The notes beneath the pieces were generated by a model. That model did not search any database. It saw only the letters and a program-made list of their open reading frames with translations, and was not told where the DNA came from. 64,000 bases of DNA, taken from positions 1 to 64,000 of the forward strand of contig CM051514.1 of the NCBI GenBank assembly GCA_028015205.1. Reading direction: 5' to 3'. The position numbers were made by a program, and so were the translations under genes. Shown piece by piece: positions 24,501-37,472 of this stretch. Origin of the DNA: Mytilisepta virgata. Lineage: Eukaryota; Mollusca; Bivalvia; Mytilida; Mytilidae. Each line of letters opens with the position of its first letter. The first letter of the stretch is position 1.

Positions 24501-27500
24501 TTCAGAATACAGCCAAATGTTCTCGTAATAATACCTAAGGTTAATCGAAAACGTCATGTTTAAATTGACTTTAACCCTAACCCTGACCCTAACCTTCACC
24601 CTAACCTTAACCCTAACCTACTGCAAAATCTTTAACCTTAAATAACCTTCAGTATTCTCCTAGGCTAAACCTTTCAGAATACAGCCAAATGTTCTCGCAA
24701 TAATACCTAAGGTTAATTCGAAAACGTCATGTTTAAATTGACTTTAACACTAACCCTAACCTTAACTCTAATCTTAACCTTAACCCACTGCAAAATCTTT
24801 AACCTTAAATAACCTTCTGTATTCTACTAGGCTAAACCTTTCAGAATACAGCCAAATGTTCTCGTAATAATACCTAAGGTTAATCGAAAACGTCATGTTT
24901 AAATTGACTTTAACCCTAACCCTGACCCTAACCTTAACCCTAACCTGAACCCTAACCCACTGCAAAATCTTTAACCTTAAATAACCTTTAGTATTCTCCT
25001 AGGCTAAACCTTTCAGAATACAGCCAAATGTTCTCGTAATAATACCTAAGGTTAATTGAAAACGTCATGTTTAAATTGACTTTAACCCTAACCCTAACCC
25101 TAACCTTAACTCTAACCTTAACCCTAACCCACTGCAAAATCTTTAACCTCAAATAACCTTCTGTATTCTACTAGGCTAAGCCTTTCATAATACAGCCAAA
25201 TGTTCTCGTAATAATACCTAAGGCTAATCGAAAACGTCATGTTTAAATTGACTTTAACCCTAACCCTAACCCTAACACTAACCTTAACTCTAACCTTAAC
25301 CCTAACCCACTGCAAAATCTTTAACCTTAAATAACCTTCAGTAATCTCCTAGGCTAAACCTTTCAGAATACAGCCAAATGTTCTCGCAATAATACCTAAG
25401 GTTAATCGAAAACGTCATGTTTAAATTGACTTTAACACTAACCCTAACACTAACCTTAACTCTAAACTTAACCCTAATCCACTGCAAAATCTTTAACCTT
25501 AAATAACCTTCAGTATTCTCCTAGGCTAAACCTTTCAGAATACAGCCAAATGTTCTCGCAATAATACCTAAGGTTAATCGAAAACATCATGTTTAAATTG
25601 ACTTTAACCCTAACCCTAACCCTAACCTTAACTCTAACCTTAACCCTAACCCACTGCAAAATCTTCAACCTTAAATAACCTTCAGTATTATACTAGGCTA
25701 AATCTTTCAGAATACAGCCAAATGTTCTCGTAATAATACCTAAGGTTAATCGAAAACATCATGTTTAAATTGACTTTAACTCTAACCCTAACCCTAACCC
25801 TAACCTTAACTCTAACCTTAACCCTAACCCACTGGAAAATCTTTAACCTTAAATAACCTTCTGTATTCTACTAGGCTAAACCTTTCAGGATACAGCCAAA
25901 TGTTCTCGTAATAATACCTAAGGTTAATCAAAAACGTCACGTTTAAATTGACTTTAACTCTAACCCTAACCCTAACCCTAACCCTAACCTGAATTCTAAC
26001 CTTAACCCTAACCCACTGCAAAATCTTTAACCTTAAATAACCTTCAGTATTCTCCTAGGCTAAACCTTTCACAATACAGCCAAATGTTCTCGTAATAATA
26101 CCTAAGGTTAATCGAAAACATCATGTTTAACTTGACTTTAACCCTAACCCTAACCCTAACCCTAACTTTAACTCTAACCTTAACCTTAACCCACTGCAAA
26201 ATCTTTAACCTTATATAACCTTCTGTATTCTACTAGGCTAAACCTTTCAGAATACAGCCAAATGTTCTCGTAATAATACCTAAGGTTAATCGAAAACGTC
26301 ATGTTTAAATTGAATTTAACCCTAACCATAACCTTAACTCTAACCTTAACCCTAACCCACTGCAAAATCTTTAACCTTAAATAACCTTCTGTATTCTCCT
26401 AGGTTAAACCTTTCAGAACACAGCCAAATGTTCTCGTAATAATACCTAAGGTTAATCGAAAACGTCATGTTTAAATTTACCTTATCCCTAACCCTAACCC
26501 TAACACTAACCTTAACTCTAACCTTAACCCTAACCCACTGCAAAATCTTTAACCTTAAATAATCTTCAGTATTCTACTAAGCTAAACCTTTCAGAATACA
26601 GCCAAATGTTCTCGTAATAACACCTAAGGTTAATCGAAAACGTCATGTTTAAATTGACTTTAACCCTAAGCCTAACCCTAACCCTAACTTTAACTCTAAC
26701 CTTAACCCTAACCCACTGCAAAATCTTTAACCTTAAATAACCTTCAGTATTCTCCTAGGCTGAACCTTTCAGAATACAGCCAAATGTTCTCGTTATTATA
26801 CATAAGATTAATCGAAAACGTCATGTTTAAATTGACTTTAACCCTAACCCTAACACTAACCTTAACTCTAACCTTAACCCTAACCCACTGCAAAATATTT
26901 AACCTTAAATAACCTTCAGTATTCTCCTAGGCTAAACCTTTCAGAATACAGCCAAATGTTCTCGCAATAATACCTAAGGTTAATCGAAAACGTCATGTTC
27001 AAATTGACTTTAACCCTAACCCTAACCTTAACTCTAACCTTAACCCTAACCCACTGCAAAATCTTTAACCTTAAATAACCTTCAGTATTCTCCTAGGCTA
27101 AACCTTTCAGAATACAGCCAAATGTTCTCGTAATAATACCTAAGGTTAATCGAAAACGTCATGTTTAAATTGACTTTAACCCGAACCCTGACCCTAACCT
27201 TCACCCTAACCTTAACCCTAACCCACTGCAAAATCTTTAACCTTAAATAACCTTCAGTATTCTCCTAGGCTAAACCTTTCAGAATACAGCCAAATGTTCT
27301 CGTAATAATACCTAAGGTTAATCGAAAACGTCATGTTTAAATTGACTTTAACCCTAACCCTGACCCTAACCTTCACCCTAACCTTAACCCTAACCCACTG
27401 CAAAATCTTTAACCTTAAATAACCTTCAGTATTCTCCTAGGCTAAACCTTTCAGAATACAGCCAAATGTTCTCGTAATAATACCTAAGGTTAATCGAAAA

Positions 27501-28536
27501 CGTCATGTTTAAATTGACTTTAACCCTAACCCTAACCCTAACCCTAACCTTAACTCTAACCTTAACCCTAACCCACTGCAAAATCTTTAACCTTAAATAA
27601 CCTTCAGTATTCTCCTAGGCTAAACCTTTCAGAATACAGCCAAATGTTCTCGTAATAATACCTAAGGTTAATCGAAAACGTCATGTTCAAATTGACTTTA
27701 ACCCTAACCCTAACCTTAACTCTAACCTTAACCCTAACCCATTGCAAAATCTTTAACCTTAAATAACCTTCAGTATTCTCCTAGGCTAAACCTTTCAGAA
27801 TACAGCCAAATGTTCTCGTAATAATACCTAAGGTTAATCGAAAACGTCATGTTTAAATTGACTTTAACCCTAACCCTGACCCTAACCTTCACCCTAACCT
27901 TAACCCTAACCCACTGCAAAATCTTTAACCTTAAATAACCTTCAGTATTCTCCTAGGCTAAACCTTTCAGAATACAGCCAAATGTTCTCGTAATAATACC
28001 TAAGGTTAATCGAAAACGTCATGTTTAAATTGACTTTAACCCTAACCCTGACCCTAACCTTCACCCTAACCTTAACCCTAACCCACTGCAAAATCTTTAA
28101 CCTTAAATAACCTTCCGTATTCTCCTAGGCTAAACCTTTCAGAATACAGCCAAATGTTCTCGTAATAATACCTAAGGTTAATCGAAAACGTCATGTTTAA
28201 ATTGACTTTAACCCTAACCCTAACCCTAACCCTAACCTTAACTCTAACCTTAACCCTAACCCACTGCAAAATCTTTAACCTTAAATAACCTTCAGTATTC
28301 TACTAGGCTAAACCTTTCAGAATACACCCAAATGTTCTCGTAATAATACCTAAGGTTAATCGAAAACGTCAAGTTTAAATTGACTTTAACCCTAACCCTA
28401 ACCCTAACCTTGACTCTAACCTTAACCTTAACCCACTGCAAAATCTTTAACCTTATATAACCTTCTGTAATCTACTAGGCTAAACCTTTCAGAATACAGC
28501 CAAATGTTCTCGTAATAATACCTAAGGTTAATCGAA
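15595..28536. repeat. ~172-bp subtelomeric satellite array (second)
   Basis: About 75 units of the satellite described at 186-8087. The part from 20611 on belongs to the proximal copy of the large duplication; 15595-20610 has no partner at that identity but shares variant units with it. For example, the unit near 18046 resembles that near 1222. The array ends after TTAATCGAA at 28536, matching 8087. Confidence 0.95.
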
Positions 28537-29389
28537 TAGTCGTCACTTAATCTTATCTTTAGAGTAATACTTTTCCCTTGAATTGTCCTCCAACTTACAC
28601 TTATCCACTAACTAATATTTAATCTTTGAATTGTCTGCAGACTTATACTTATCTTCAGACTAATTTTTAACCCTTGAATTGTCCTCAGAATAATACCTAT
28701 CCTCGGATCAATTCTTAACCTATGAATTGTCCTCAGACTTATGCTTATCCTAAGACAAATACTTAGCTCTAGATTGTCCTCAGAATTATAATTATCCTTT
28801 GACTAATACTTAACCCTTGAATTGTCCTCAGATTAGTACTAATCCTCGGATCAATACTTAACCTTTGCATTATCCTCAGACTTATACTTATCCTAAGACA
28901 AATACTTAGCCCTAGATTGTCCTCCGACTTAAGCTTGTTTTCGGACTAATACTTAACCCTTCAATTACATACCTTCAAATTAATATTTACCTTTCCAATT
29001 GTCCTCAGACATACTTATCATCAACCATTGAATTGTCCTCAGGTTATTACTTATCCTCGGATCAATACTTTACCTTTGAATTGTCCTTTGACCTATACGT
29101 ATCATCGGACTATAACCTGACCCTTTAATTGTCCTTAGACTTGTACTTATCCGTGGATTAATACTTAACCCTTGAATTGTCCTCAGACTTATATATGTCC
29201 TTGGACTAATACTGAACCTTTGAACTACCTGCCGGCCTATACTTATCCTCAAATTAATAATTAACCTTTGAATTGTCCTCAGACTAATACTTTTGAATTG
29301 ACCGCAGACTTACATTTATCACCAGACTAATACTTCACCCTTGAATTGTCCTTGAACTTAACTCAACATATTACTCTATATCCAAGCTA
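28537..29389. repeat. Degenerate ~48-bp minisatellite (proximal copy)
   Basis: Copy of 8088-8940 within the duplicated block; no difference was seen by eye. Confidence 0.85.
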
Positions 29390-29926
29390 TCTTTGATATT
29401 TTCGTCAGGTTGATACTTCAAATCGTCCTTGTTTTCATAGACCATCCTTTAAATTAAATCCTAACACTTACACTATCCTGTTCTTCGTAGATATAATTAA
29501 AAGTAATATTGTCCAACCTAAACTTATACTAATTTTTGCCCTTAACATTCTAATTCTTACCCCCATTCTCGGGCTTAATACACTTACTGGATGGTACCTT
29601 CCACTTTATTATCGTCAACGTTATCCTAATATTTATATGTTTTCTAATCTGATTTAATAGAGCGTGTCAATAAAGTATTTTCAAATGAATGAGCGAATCT
29701 GATATTTATACAGGAAAATGGTTCCGATGCAAAATGAAATGATATGTTAATGTGGAAAGGGAATCACATGAACTCAATTTTATTTTAAAATAAATTTATA
29801 AAAAAACAACATAAACAATACCATAACTTGTCAGGAATGTATAAAAGGAATGTGTTTTGTGATTATCTTCTTTATATCTTAACTATAAAACTTAACTTCT
29901 CCATTAGTTAAACAGCAAAAATAAAG
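29390..29926. other. 3' flank of second ephrin-like gene
   Basis: Copy of 8941-9477. The minus-strand AATAAA candidate falls at 29779-29784. Confidence 0.4.
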
Positions 29927-30218
29927 TTAAAAACAGTCACTGTCGCTTTCAAAATTTATATATGTACAAGTGGCTTTAAATTCTTTTTTTTTGATTGCTT
30001 TGTGACTCTCCTTGTTCTGGTAACATTTATTGGCTTCCACCTTCTTTGTAAGGTCTAACGCTGTGTCTTCCTTAAAGCCCTCTTCCTTTTCCACTGTTTT
30101 TTTTTTGTTGATTTCTCTTCCATGTTTTTCTAATTCGCTGTTTTTTGCGTCCTTAATGGATTTTCCTCCTTTTTCTTCTTTGGAGCTAGATTTTCCATTC
30201 CCTTCCATTACGTAATCG
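29927..30218 (-). CDS. efn: Ephrin-like gene, terminal tail exon (copy 2)
   Basis: Same as 9478-9769; it encodes S227 (split codon) to the C-terminal phenylalanine. Confidence 0.73.
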
Positions 30219-33200
30219 CTAAAAAGTATTTAAAAATGCAAAGTATTGGTATAAAGAAGCTTATATTTTCGTTTAATTTATCCTTAAAAACACCCCCAAA
30301 TGTTACCCTTAACTTCAACATTATCATCACATTTATCCTCTGCCTTCTTTCATGACTTTCCTTAACCTTATTTTCGATTTAACCTCGACCTTTGCCTTAA
30401 GTTATCCTCTCTAGATCCATTTTTGTGACATCTAAAAAATTCATTTTATGTTGGTCGTGTTGAAGAGTTTTTACATGAACAAACACATAATTTGCTGCTG
30501 TTTGTAAACTAGTTTAATAATGTATAGGATAAAACCGGAACCAGAAAAATAGGTTAAAGATTATGTTAAGAATAAGTTTTGGCATAGAGTCGAGAAACAT
30601 TCTGAGGATAGACACACTTACAAAAATATTTCCATGCTAAAACATTGTTCTTAATAAGTACACCGATTTTTTAGTAAAAGCATATGCAATACAAACACAT
30701 TTAATCTGATCTCCTTTATACTTAACCTTTATTACCCAAACCTCATCCTCAACTCCACCAACTTTGAGTCACGCGATCATTTTTGATATTGACGGATTTC
30801 ACATCAAATGATATCGTAACTACAATCCATTCCTACTCTGAACCCTAAACCTCAGACTAAGCCTTAGGCTTAGCATTATCTTCAGAAATCAGACTTATAC
30901 TTAACCTTCGAACTGTCTGCAGACTTAATGTTATCCTCAGACTAATTTTGAACCTTAAATTGTCCTCGGATATGTATTAAATGTAACTTAATCTTCGAAT
31001 TTTGCAATACAGTAAAATAATGAAAAAGACCTAGCGTGTCCGCAGAGTATACTTATTCTCAGACGTATCTATCCTCGATACAAAAATTTAATCTTAAAAC
31101 AATACTCAACTTTTGAATTTTCCTTACAGTTGTCTTATCCTGAGACATATATTCAACATTTGCATTGTCCTCAGAGTAGATTTATTCATAGCCTAACAGT
31201 TAACCTTTGAATTGTTCAAAGAGTAGACTTATCGTAAGATATATCCTTGGACTAATTTTTAACATTTGATTTATCCTCAACGTAATCTTACCCTCAGATA
31301 TACACTTATCCTCAGACTAATACTTGACCTTTGATTTATCCTCAGACTTTTCTATGACATTCAAATTGTCCTCAGACATTATAGTAACCCTCAAACATAG
31401 ACCTGACCTTTGAGTGGTCCTCAGAGTAGACTTATACTTTGATATATACACCATTCCTCAAATTAATAATTTACTTTTCAATTGCCTTCAGACTCGAATT
31501 TATATCCAGACTCATGCTTAACCTTTGCATTGTCTAAAGTTGGCCATTTTCAAGAGACTGTGGGTACCCCTAAAAGTGTCTGCAGACAAACTCTTTACGT
31601 CTGCGTTTTCCTTTTCCTAAAACATATAATTATCCTTAACCTTATACTAAGGTGAATACTTAATCGCATTATTAGTTTTTGAAAGCTCAAACGTTTGACA
31701 CATTGAAATATAATACAGAAGTCATCTGTCTATTACTGATCCTAAAAATGCCTTCAAGCTTTGGCTATCCTTTCACTCATAAACATTGTCCCTTATCTTA
31801 TAAATACTTGCAGAACTATAACTTACAACTGCAAGAATTTCCAAAGATCTTTTAACTTAATACTTTTGTATGATTCTCCAATTTATCAAAAACTAAAATT
31901 TAACGTTTTTGTTTTGTCTATTCAGACACTAACCCCTAACCCTAATTTTTATTTTATGACTAATACTTAAACTTAATTCATTCGCAGAGTATATGACTCG
32001 GGCAAATACTGACCCCTAGACTTCTACTTACTTATTGAATTCTGCTCAGATATATATTTTTTTATCCTGTTAATTGTCCACTAATATTTTTATTTTGACA
32101 AAACTGATGTCGTCAAAGTATACTTTTTACAAAATAATATTTAACATTTTTTATCTATTCTTACACTCATTTTAAGCGACAGAGTAATATGTAAGAGTAA
32201 TCAAGCGAACCAAGATTCTAGTGGAAATCAAAAGAATGTAATCCAGGGACCAAGACCAGACAGGAAAAACAGACACACAACAAAAAAGAAACCTAAAATA
32301 ACCAAAATAATACATACAAAGTTACAAAAGTAAATAAACAACTCGGACTCCACTAAAGACTAAGATCATGGACCAGGTGCACCGGTAGCGTAAGGGGCCT
32401 CTGCTTTTCTAGAAATACCCGCCGAGTTGCTCATAAATAATACAATTTTTTTACATGAACTTACCTGGACGGATCACCTGTGATGATCGTCACAATTTCG
32501 TCATCTTCTCTACTATATTTTATTACTTCGCCAGTTTCTGCTCTACAATATTAAAACAAACATGTATTTCTTTGACTTATATCCGAAGGTAGAAACCTAT
32601 ATTTTGTATAAGGATTACTATAAGTCTTAAAGGACACAAGTGTATTTCATGCATTGTGCTTTTTTTTCTAAACTCGGCAACTCTGGAGTAGATCCAACGT
32701 TAATATAAACGTTACCTTTTAACGTTTACGTACGAAGATGTAAGATGTTTATACACATTTGTTATTTTAAAGTGTTTTTTATTTTTGTCCTTCAATATAT
32801 TAAGATGAACGCATCTAAAGATTCAAAATACATGTTGCCAAGTTATTTTAACTAGCTGTTTGTGATGGCAAATAGTTTTGGTATGATTATTTTATTCGGC
32901 TGTCGCCGCTGATTTTTCGTGTTTTATTTAAAATATGTATTGATTAAAAACTTACCTTTTACTGAAGTATTGTTTAAACAACAAAATCAGTAATGTTAAT
33001 CCAAATATGAAAAGAAAAGATATCACACTTGAAAGGCCAATCAATGTATGATTAAATGAGAATGTTTCACTGTTGACAGTTGCACTTTTCCAAGAGAAAA
33101 CGTCTATAATTAATCGCAAATTACTGCAACATACTTCTCCGTCATTTTCCCCCAATCTATTTCTGTTGTCATTTGAGGTAGATAATAAGTAATATTTTTT

Positions 33201-33557
33201 TCCAGCTTTAAAGCTTGGAGTAAAAAATGGCGACATTTCCTCTATCCATAAAGTGAAAAATATGTCTTCGTTTGGGTTGGAACAGTTTACAATGATAATA
33301 TCGGATGTTGTGCATTCCTCATATTGTTTTTCATTAACCATGTAAACTATGTACTTTTCCTTGCAGTCGAAGCAAACATTATTGGAAGGGTAAAACGGAC
33401 ATATTATTTCCAAATTATCAGTCAAGTTAATAAAAACTGTAGGTTTTATCTCAAAAAATAAAGGATTAGACTTATTCCAGTACAGCTGCTTGCTAAACGT
33501 TGGTTTAAATAATGTAAAAGAATATATCACATACAGGCTAATTTCAATATATTCCAT
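29927..33557 (-). CDS. efn: Ephrin-like transmembrane ligand, 3 coding exons (copy 2)
   Basis: The join 33557-32956, 32542-32465 and 30218-29927 predicts the same 323-aa protein as the gene at 9478-13108. The isolated open frames in the two copies are identical in translation, and the splice sites (AAAAG|GTAAGT, TATTGTAG|AGC, CCAG|GTAAGT, TTTTTAG|CGAT) are all preserved. Signal peptide, ephrin domain with four family cysteines, membrane helix and lysine-rich tail are intact, so neither copy is a pseudogene on sequence grounds. The intron minisatellite and upstream acceptor are also copied. If the duplication is real, this chromosome end carries two equal doses of an Eph ligand. If it is an assembly error, this is the proximal and better-anchored copy. 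Confidence 0.88.
30829..31539. repeat. Minisatellite inside ephrin-like intron (copy 2)
   Basis: Copy of 10380-11090. Confidence 0.75.
32465..32542 (-). CDS. efn: Ephrin-like gene, small cytoplasmic exon (copy 2)
   Basis: Same 78-nt exon as 12016-12093, with intact acceptor and donor. Confidence 0.73.
32956..33557 (-). CDS. efn: Ephrin-like gene, exon with ectodomain and TM helix (copy 2)
   Basis: Same content as 12507-13108. The acceptor for its 5' UTR part lies at 33604-33603. Confidence 0.88.
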
Positions 33558-33758
33558 CAGGTAAACAGTCTTCTATGTCTTCAGGAAATGCACCACGCAA
33601 AACTGAAACCAAAATTTGAAGACAAGATATATTGATCAGTGTTTTTTTTTCTTTTTTTACTAGATTCAAGGAACAAAAAGAACATCTTAAATGACTGACG
33701 GTTTATACTGTATTACATAAAAATGATAAATATGTCTATTATCATATTTTCTTCCGAA

Positions 33759-34409
33759 AACCTTGAATTGTCCTTAGACTTACTCTCAAACTAACACTTT
33801 ATCTTTGAATTGTCCGCAGACTTATACATGTTATGCATATCTTCAGTCTAATACTTTACCCTTGAATTGTCCTCAGACTCATACTTATCCAAGGACTAAT
33901 ACTTTACCCTTGAATTGTCCTCAGACTTATGCTTATCCTCGAACAAATTCTTTACCAATGTATTTCCTCGGATGCATACTTATTCTCAAACTAATATTAA
34001 ACCTTTAAATTGTCCTCAGAAATACTTATCGTTAGAATAATACTTAACCCTTCAATTATTTATCCTCAAAGTAACGTCAAACCTTTTAATTGTTCGCAGA
34101 CTTATACTTATCCTCGGATAAATTCTAAACCCATGAGTTGTCTTCAGACTTATACTTATCCTTATACCTATACTAACCCTAACCCTAACCTAACCTTAAC
34201 TCTAATCCTAACCTTAAGAATTATCCCTAACCAGTGAATTGTCCTCAGATATCTACTTATCCTCGGAAAAAAAAAATAACCCTTGATTTTTCTTAGAAAT
34301 ATACTTATCCTCAGACTTATACTTATCCTATGAATTGACGTCAGATATTTATTGATATAATTCAATTATCCTCCGACTTATACCTTATTATTGTCCTCAT
34401 ACATATGTA
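33759..34409. repeat. Minisatellite upstream of ephrin-like gene (copy 2)
   Basis: Copy of 13310-13960, again holding a telomere-like run (34173-34214). Confidence 0.85.
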
Positions 34410-35142
34410 TGTTCAATTCAATTTTAATAGATTAGATTTAACTGCATAAAAGATAATCAAGGTAATCGATTTCATAAGATGTTAAACGATGCCACTCCAA
34501 TTATACATAACTGTCTTTCTTCTAAACGATTTGTACATTAATTTCTCTTTATGTAATTACATCAAGCAGTACTCGTGGCAATAATATCTGTCAGGATCAA
34601 ATAATTGAATATAGTATATGAGGTCATTTTAAATGTATTTATTAATCAGTTTATTAATAAACTGGCAAGCATATCCTATCCCTATTACTTTTCTTAAACA
34701 TGTCATTATATGCATCTTTTCGTATTTGTTTTTATCGAACAGGTCTTAATTATCAAAAAAAAAAAAAAGGGTATTTGAATTTTGTGTCATTTAGTCTAGG
34801 AAAAATTTTTTGTACGTTTAGTCACATCTCAAATGATCTATACCAACTGAAATATCAATCTTGTCATCAAATCGTCTTAACATCTTATTTCTAAAATACG
34901 GATGTCCTAAAATCAGCTAACAATGAATCAATGCTGTAAGATTTTTTAATTTAACGTTTTTGAAAAAAGCGCCTACCTTCTTGCAGATTTCCTAGACCAA
35001 AACGAATATGACCAACACATACTCGTCCTTAAGTAGAGAATCCACAGCTCCGCCTATTAAGAATCCTAGCAACGCCTCTTCTGGATAACATGACTACATT
35101 TTGACATTGACGAGTTGCAACTCAGTTGCAGACTAGTAAAAA
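34410..35142. other. Upstream region of second ephrin-like gene
   Basis: Copy of 13961-14693. The candidate noncoding-exon donor is at 34977/34976. No supported ORF. Confidence 0.3.
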
Positions 35143-35181
35143 CACCCTAACCCTAACCCTAACCCTAACCCTAACCCTAAC
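35143..35181. repeat. Interstitial telomeric tract at the duplication edge (proximal copy)
   Basis: Partner of 14694-14732. Beyond it the sequence (CAATTTTTCAAGTCC) has no counterpart in the distal copy. Confidence 0.9.
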
Positions 35182-36016
35182 AATTTTTCAAGTCCAACTT
35201 CATACTTTGATCGAAAAATGAAAAAAAAATGGGTCCTACAAATATGTTCAAAAACACTCAAAAACATCCAAAATGCAAAAATAACACATTGTTGAAAAAC
35301 ACCTAAAAATGTTGGACTTTGTCAATTTTTCAAACTTTTGTTTTGGTAAATGGCTTTTTCGCCGTTTTCATACAGATATAAAATCGTTGCTAACTATCTG
35401 ATTACTACTGGTCTTTGCCACGTAATAGAGTATAGTTTTAGCTTTCCAGAACTGGTCTACTTTAGAAAATCGATTAAGACAACACTGAGATATATGCATG
35501 TAAAGTTGTAACAAAACACTTATTAAAACGCTTTTAATGCTTTATTCCATAGCTTGTAACTTTTAAACGGTTTATCCTACGACCTTTCTGATCATGCCAA
35601 TCGATGCAGAAGGGTCGATTACCCCTTAGAACAAACTTTCAGGTATGCATCTCCAGTAGAAATATTTATTTTTGCAAATGAAGTTTCCCATAGACTTACA
35701 TTATAATTACCTCCCTTTGTAATTTATTTATGCAAATTAGCTATACCACTAGTGTGTTATTATAGAAAACATGTACTATATAAGCAAGTCCAAACATACA
35801 TACTAATGGGTTGAAGTTGCGCACGCGCACTTCGAATGGGTGAAAGTAGTTCCTAACACTAACCCTAACCCTAACCCAATTAACAAAGAATGCACTGTAA
35901 CACTAACCCTAACCCTAACCCTAACCCTTAACCCTTTGGTTTGTATTCATACGCCAAGCCGATTTACTCCTTACTAATTGACCATCCGACGGTTTATCAG
36001 CAACAATTGCCTAATA
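35182..36016. other. Spacer with short telomeric tracts
   Basis: No gene recognised. Most of it is single-copy in this window. It carries two short telomeric tracts in terminal orientation at 35852-35878 and 35898-35935, and a small GC-rich palindromic patch (GCGCACGCGC) near 35819. Confidence 0.5.
35852..35935. repeat. Two short interstitial telomeric tracts
   Basis: Tracts at 35852-35878 and 35898-35935, each starting CTAACACTAACCCTAACCC-like and separated by about 20 bp of other sequence. Confidence 0.85.
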
Positions 36017-36040
36017 CCCTAACCCTAACCCTAACCCTAA
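36017..36040. repeat. Interstitial telomeric tract joined to a broken repeat unit
   Basis: Four exact CCCTAA units. The next base starts AAATCAAGTGGTCAG, which elsewhere (for example 37193, 37590, 38455) lies mid-unit after GTTAACTxACAG. The array therefore begins part-way through a unit, directly against telomeric repeats. Confidence 0.85.
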
Positions 36041-36237
36041 AAATCAAGTGGTCAGAAAAATATATAATCACTCGTTACTCTTACCGTTCAATTGCGACTC
36101 ATTTATTTCTGACAACCCTTGTCATATTAACAAAAAGTCAATCAATAAATGGAGATTCATAAATTCCACAAACAATAAAATGTAAACCAGAAATAGTCTT
36201 AACTAAAGAAAGACCAATTAAAATATACACATCACTT

Positions 36238-36321
36238 CTACCCGTTATTTGGAATCGTTTGTGATTTGCAAACCGTGTCTACTTTATTGTAAATCTTCAA
36301 TAATTTCTTTATTGAAAAAAT
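36238..36321 (-). pseudogene. Scrap of a coiled-coil-gene 3' end (unit 1)
   Basis: The minus-strand frame reads IFSIKKLL, then KIYNKVDTVCKSQ, then TIPNNG and a stop. The intact gene at 42795-44961 ends KVYNKVDTVCKSQSSPHNQSK. The bases on both sides (CAGAAATAGTCT, GACCAATTA) also match the gene's 3' flank. The upstream coding part is missing, so this is a 3'-end fragment. Confidence 0.75.
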
Positions 36322-36769
36322 AGCATATAACATGCTTAGAAAATATTACAAAACTTATACATGTAGGATCATTGACCATACATCAAATAAACAACAAACA
36401 ATATACCATAATGCTGGAAATACAAATGTTAACTAATAGAAATCAAGTGGTCAGAAAATTAAATAATCACTCGTGTCTTCTGCCTTCAATTGCAACTCAT
36501 TTATTACTTACAATCCATGTCTCCTATTTTGTATACTCTTAAGAATATGTACTTAAAGTCAACCAAATAAATGCAGGAGCAATCTCTGTAGATCAGATAA
36601 GAGATCAGTGAAAATTCTATTATTTGACACAGAACGTCTTTTTAAATATAATTAATGATAAATATTAGTATGAGAATATGCTGAAAAGTAATTACAACCT
36701 TGGATTAGCGTAACTTCGAGAGCAAGGTTAAGTTTATATCTCAGCCCAAGGTTAAGGATGAGGTTTAGT

Positions 36770-37060
36770 CTAAGAACAATACTTATCCTTTGAATTATCC
36801 TAAGACTTATCCTTACTTATTCTGAACCTTCTCAGATTATAATTAAACTTTGAATTCTTCTCAGACTTATGCTTACTTAAACTGAACCTTCTCAGATTAT
36901 TATTAAACTTTGAATTGTCCTACGACTTATGCTTGCTTAAACTGACCCTTCTCAGACTATTCTCAAACTTTGAATCGTTCTCAGACTTAACCTCAAACTT
37001 AACCTTGTCCTTACACTTACACTAATTCTCAACCTTGTCCTCAAAGTTACACTTAATTCA
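36770..37060. repeat. 60-bp minisatellite, short array
   Basis: About three to four units with GAATTGTCCTAxGACTTATGCT and CTGAACCTTCTCAGATTAT. This is the shortest of five such arrays. Confidence 0.85.
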
Positions 37061-37388
37061 CTTTTGTACAATCTGAAAATTCCTTTATCAAAATATTATG
37101 TATATCAAATACATGTAGCATCACTGACCATAAATCAAATACACAACAAAATATATACCGTAATAATGGAAATACAAATGTTAACTTATAGAAATCAAGT
37201 GACCAAAAAAATATATAATCACTCGTTACTCTTACCGTTCAATTGCGACTCATTTATCAGTGACAATCCTTATCATATTTACAAAAAGTCAATCAATAAA
37301 TGGAGATTCATAAATTCCACAAACAACAAAATGTAAACCAGAAATAGTCTTAACTAAAAAAAGACCAAATATAATATACACATCACTT

Positions 37389-37472
37389 CTACCCGTTATT
37401 TGGAATCGTTTGTGATTTGCAAACCGTGTCTACTTTATTGTAAATCTTCAATAATTTCTTTATTGAAAAAAT
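37389..37472 (-). pseudogene. Scrap of a coiled-coil-gene 3' end (unit 2)
   Basis: Same fragment as at 36238-36321. Confidence 0.75.

Larger units (their letters stand above)
20611..35181. repeat. Subtelomeric duplication, proximal copy
   Basis: Direct partner of 162-14732, offset 20449 bp. The left seam lies inside a satellite unit, at AACCCAACCC where other units have AACCCTAACCC. The right seam is the end of a telomeric tract. It contains a full second set of the satellite, minisatellites and ephrin-like gene. Confidence 0.95.

Noticed and set aside
367..28269. Dozens of 61-65-residue minus-strand frames of the MQWVRVKVRVKV type
   Set aside because: Each is a reading of one 172-bp satellite unit, the VRVKV part being degenerate telomere repeats. 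They start and stop with the repeat and have no gene context.
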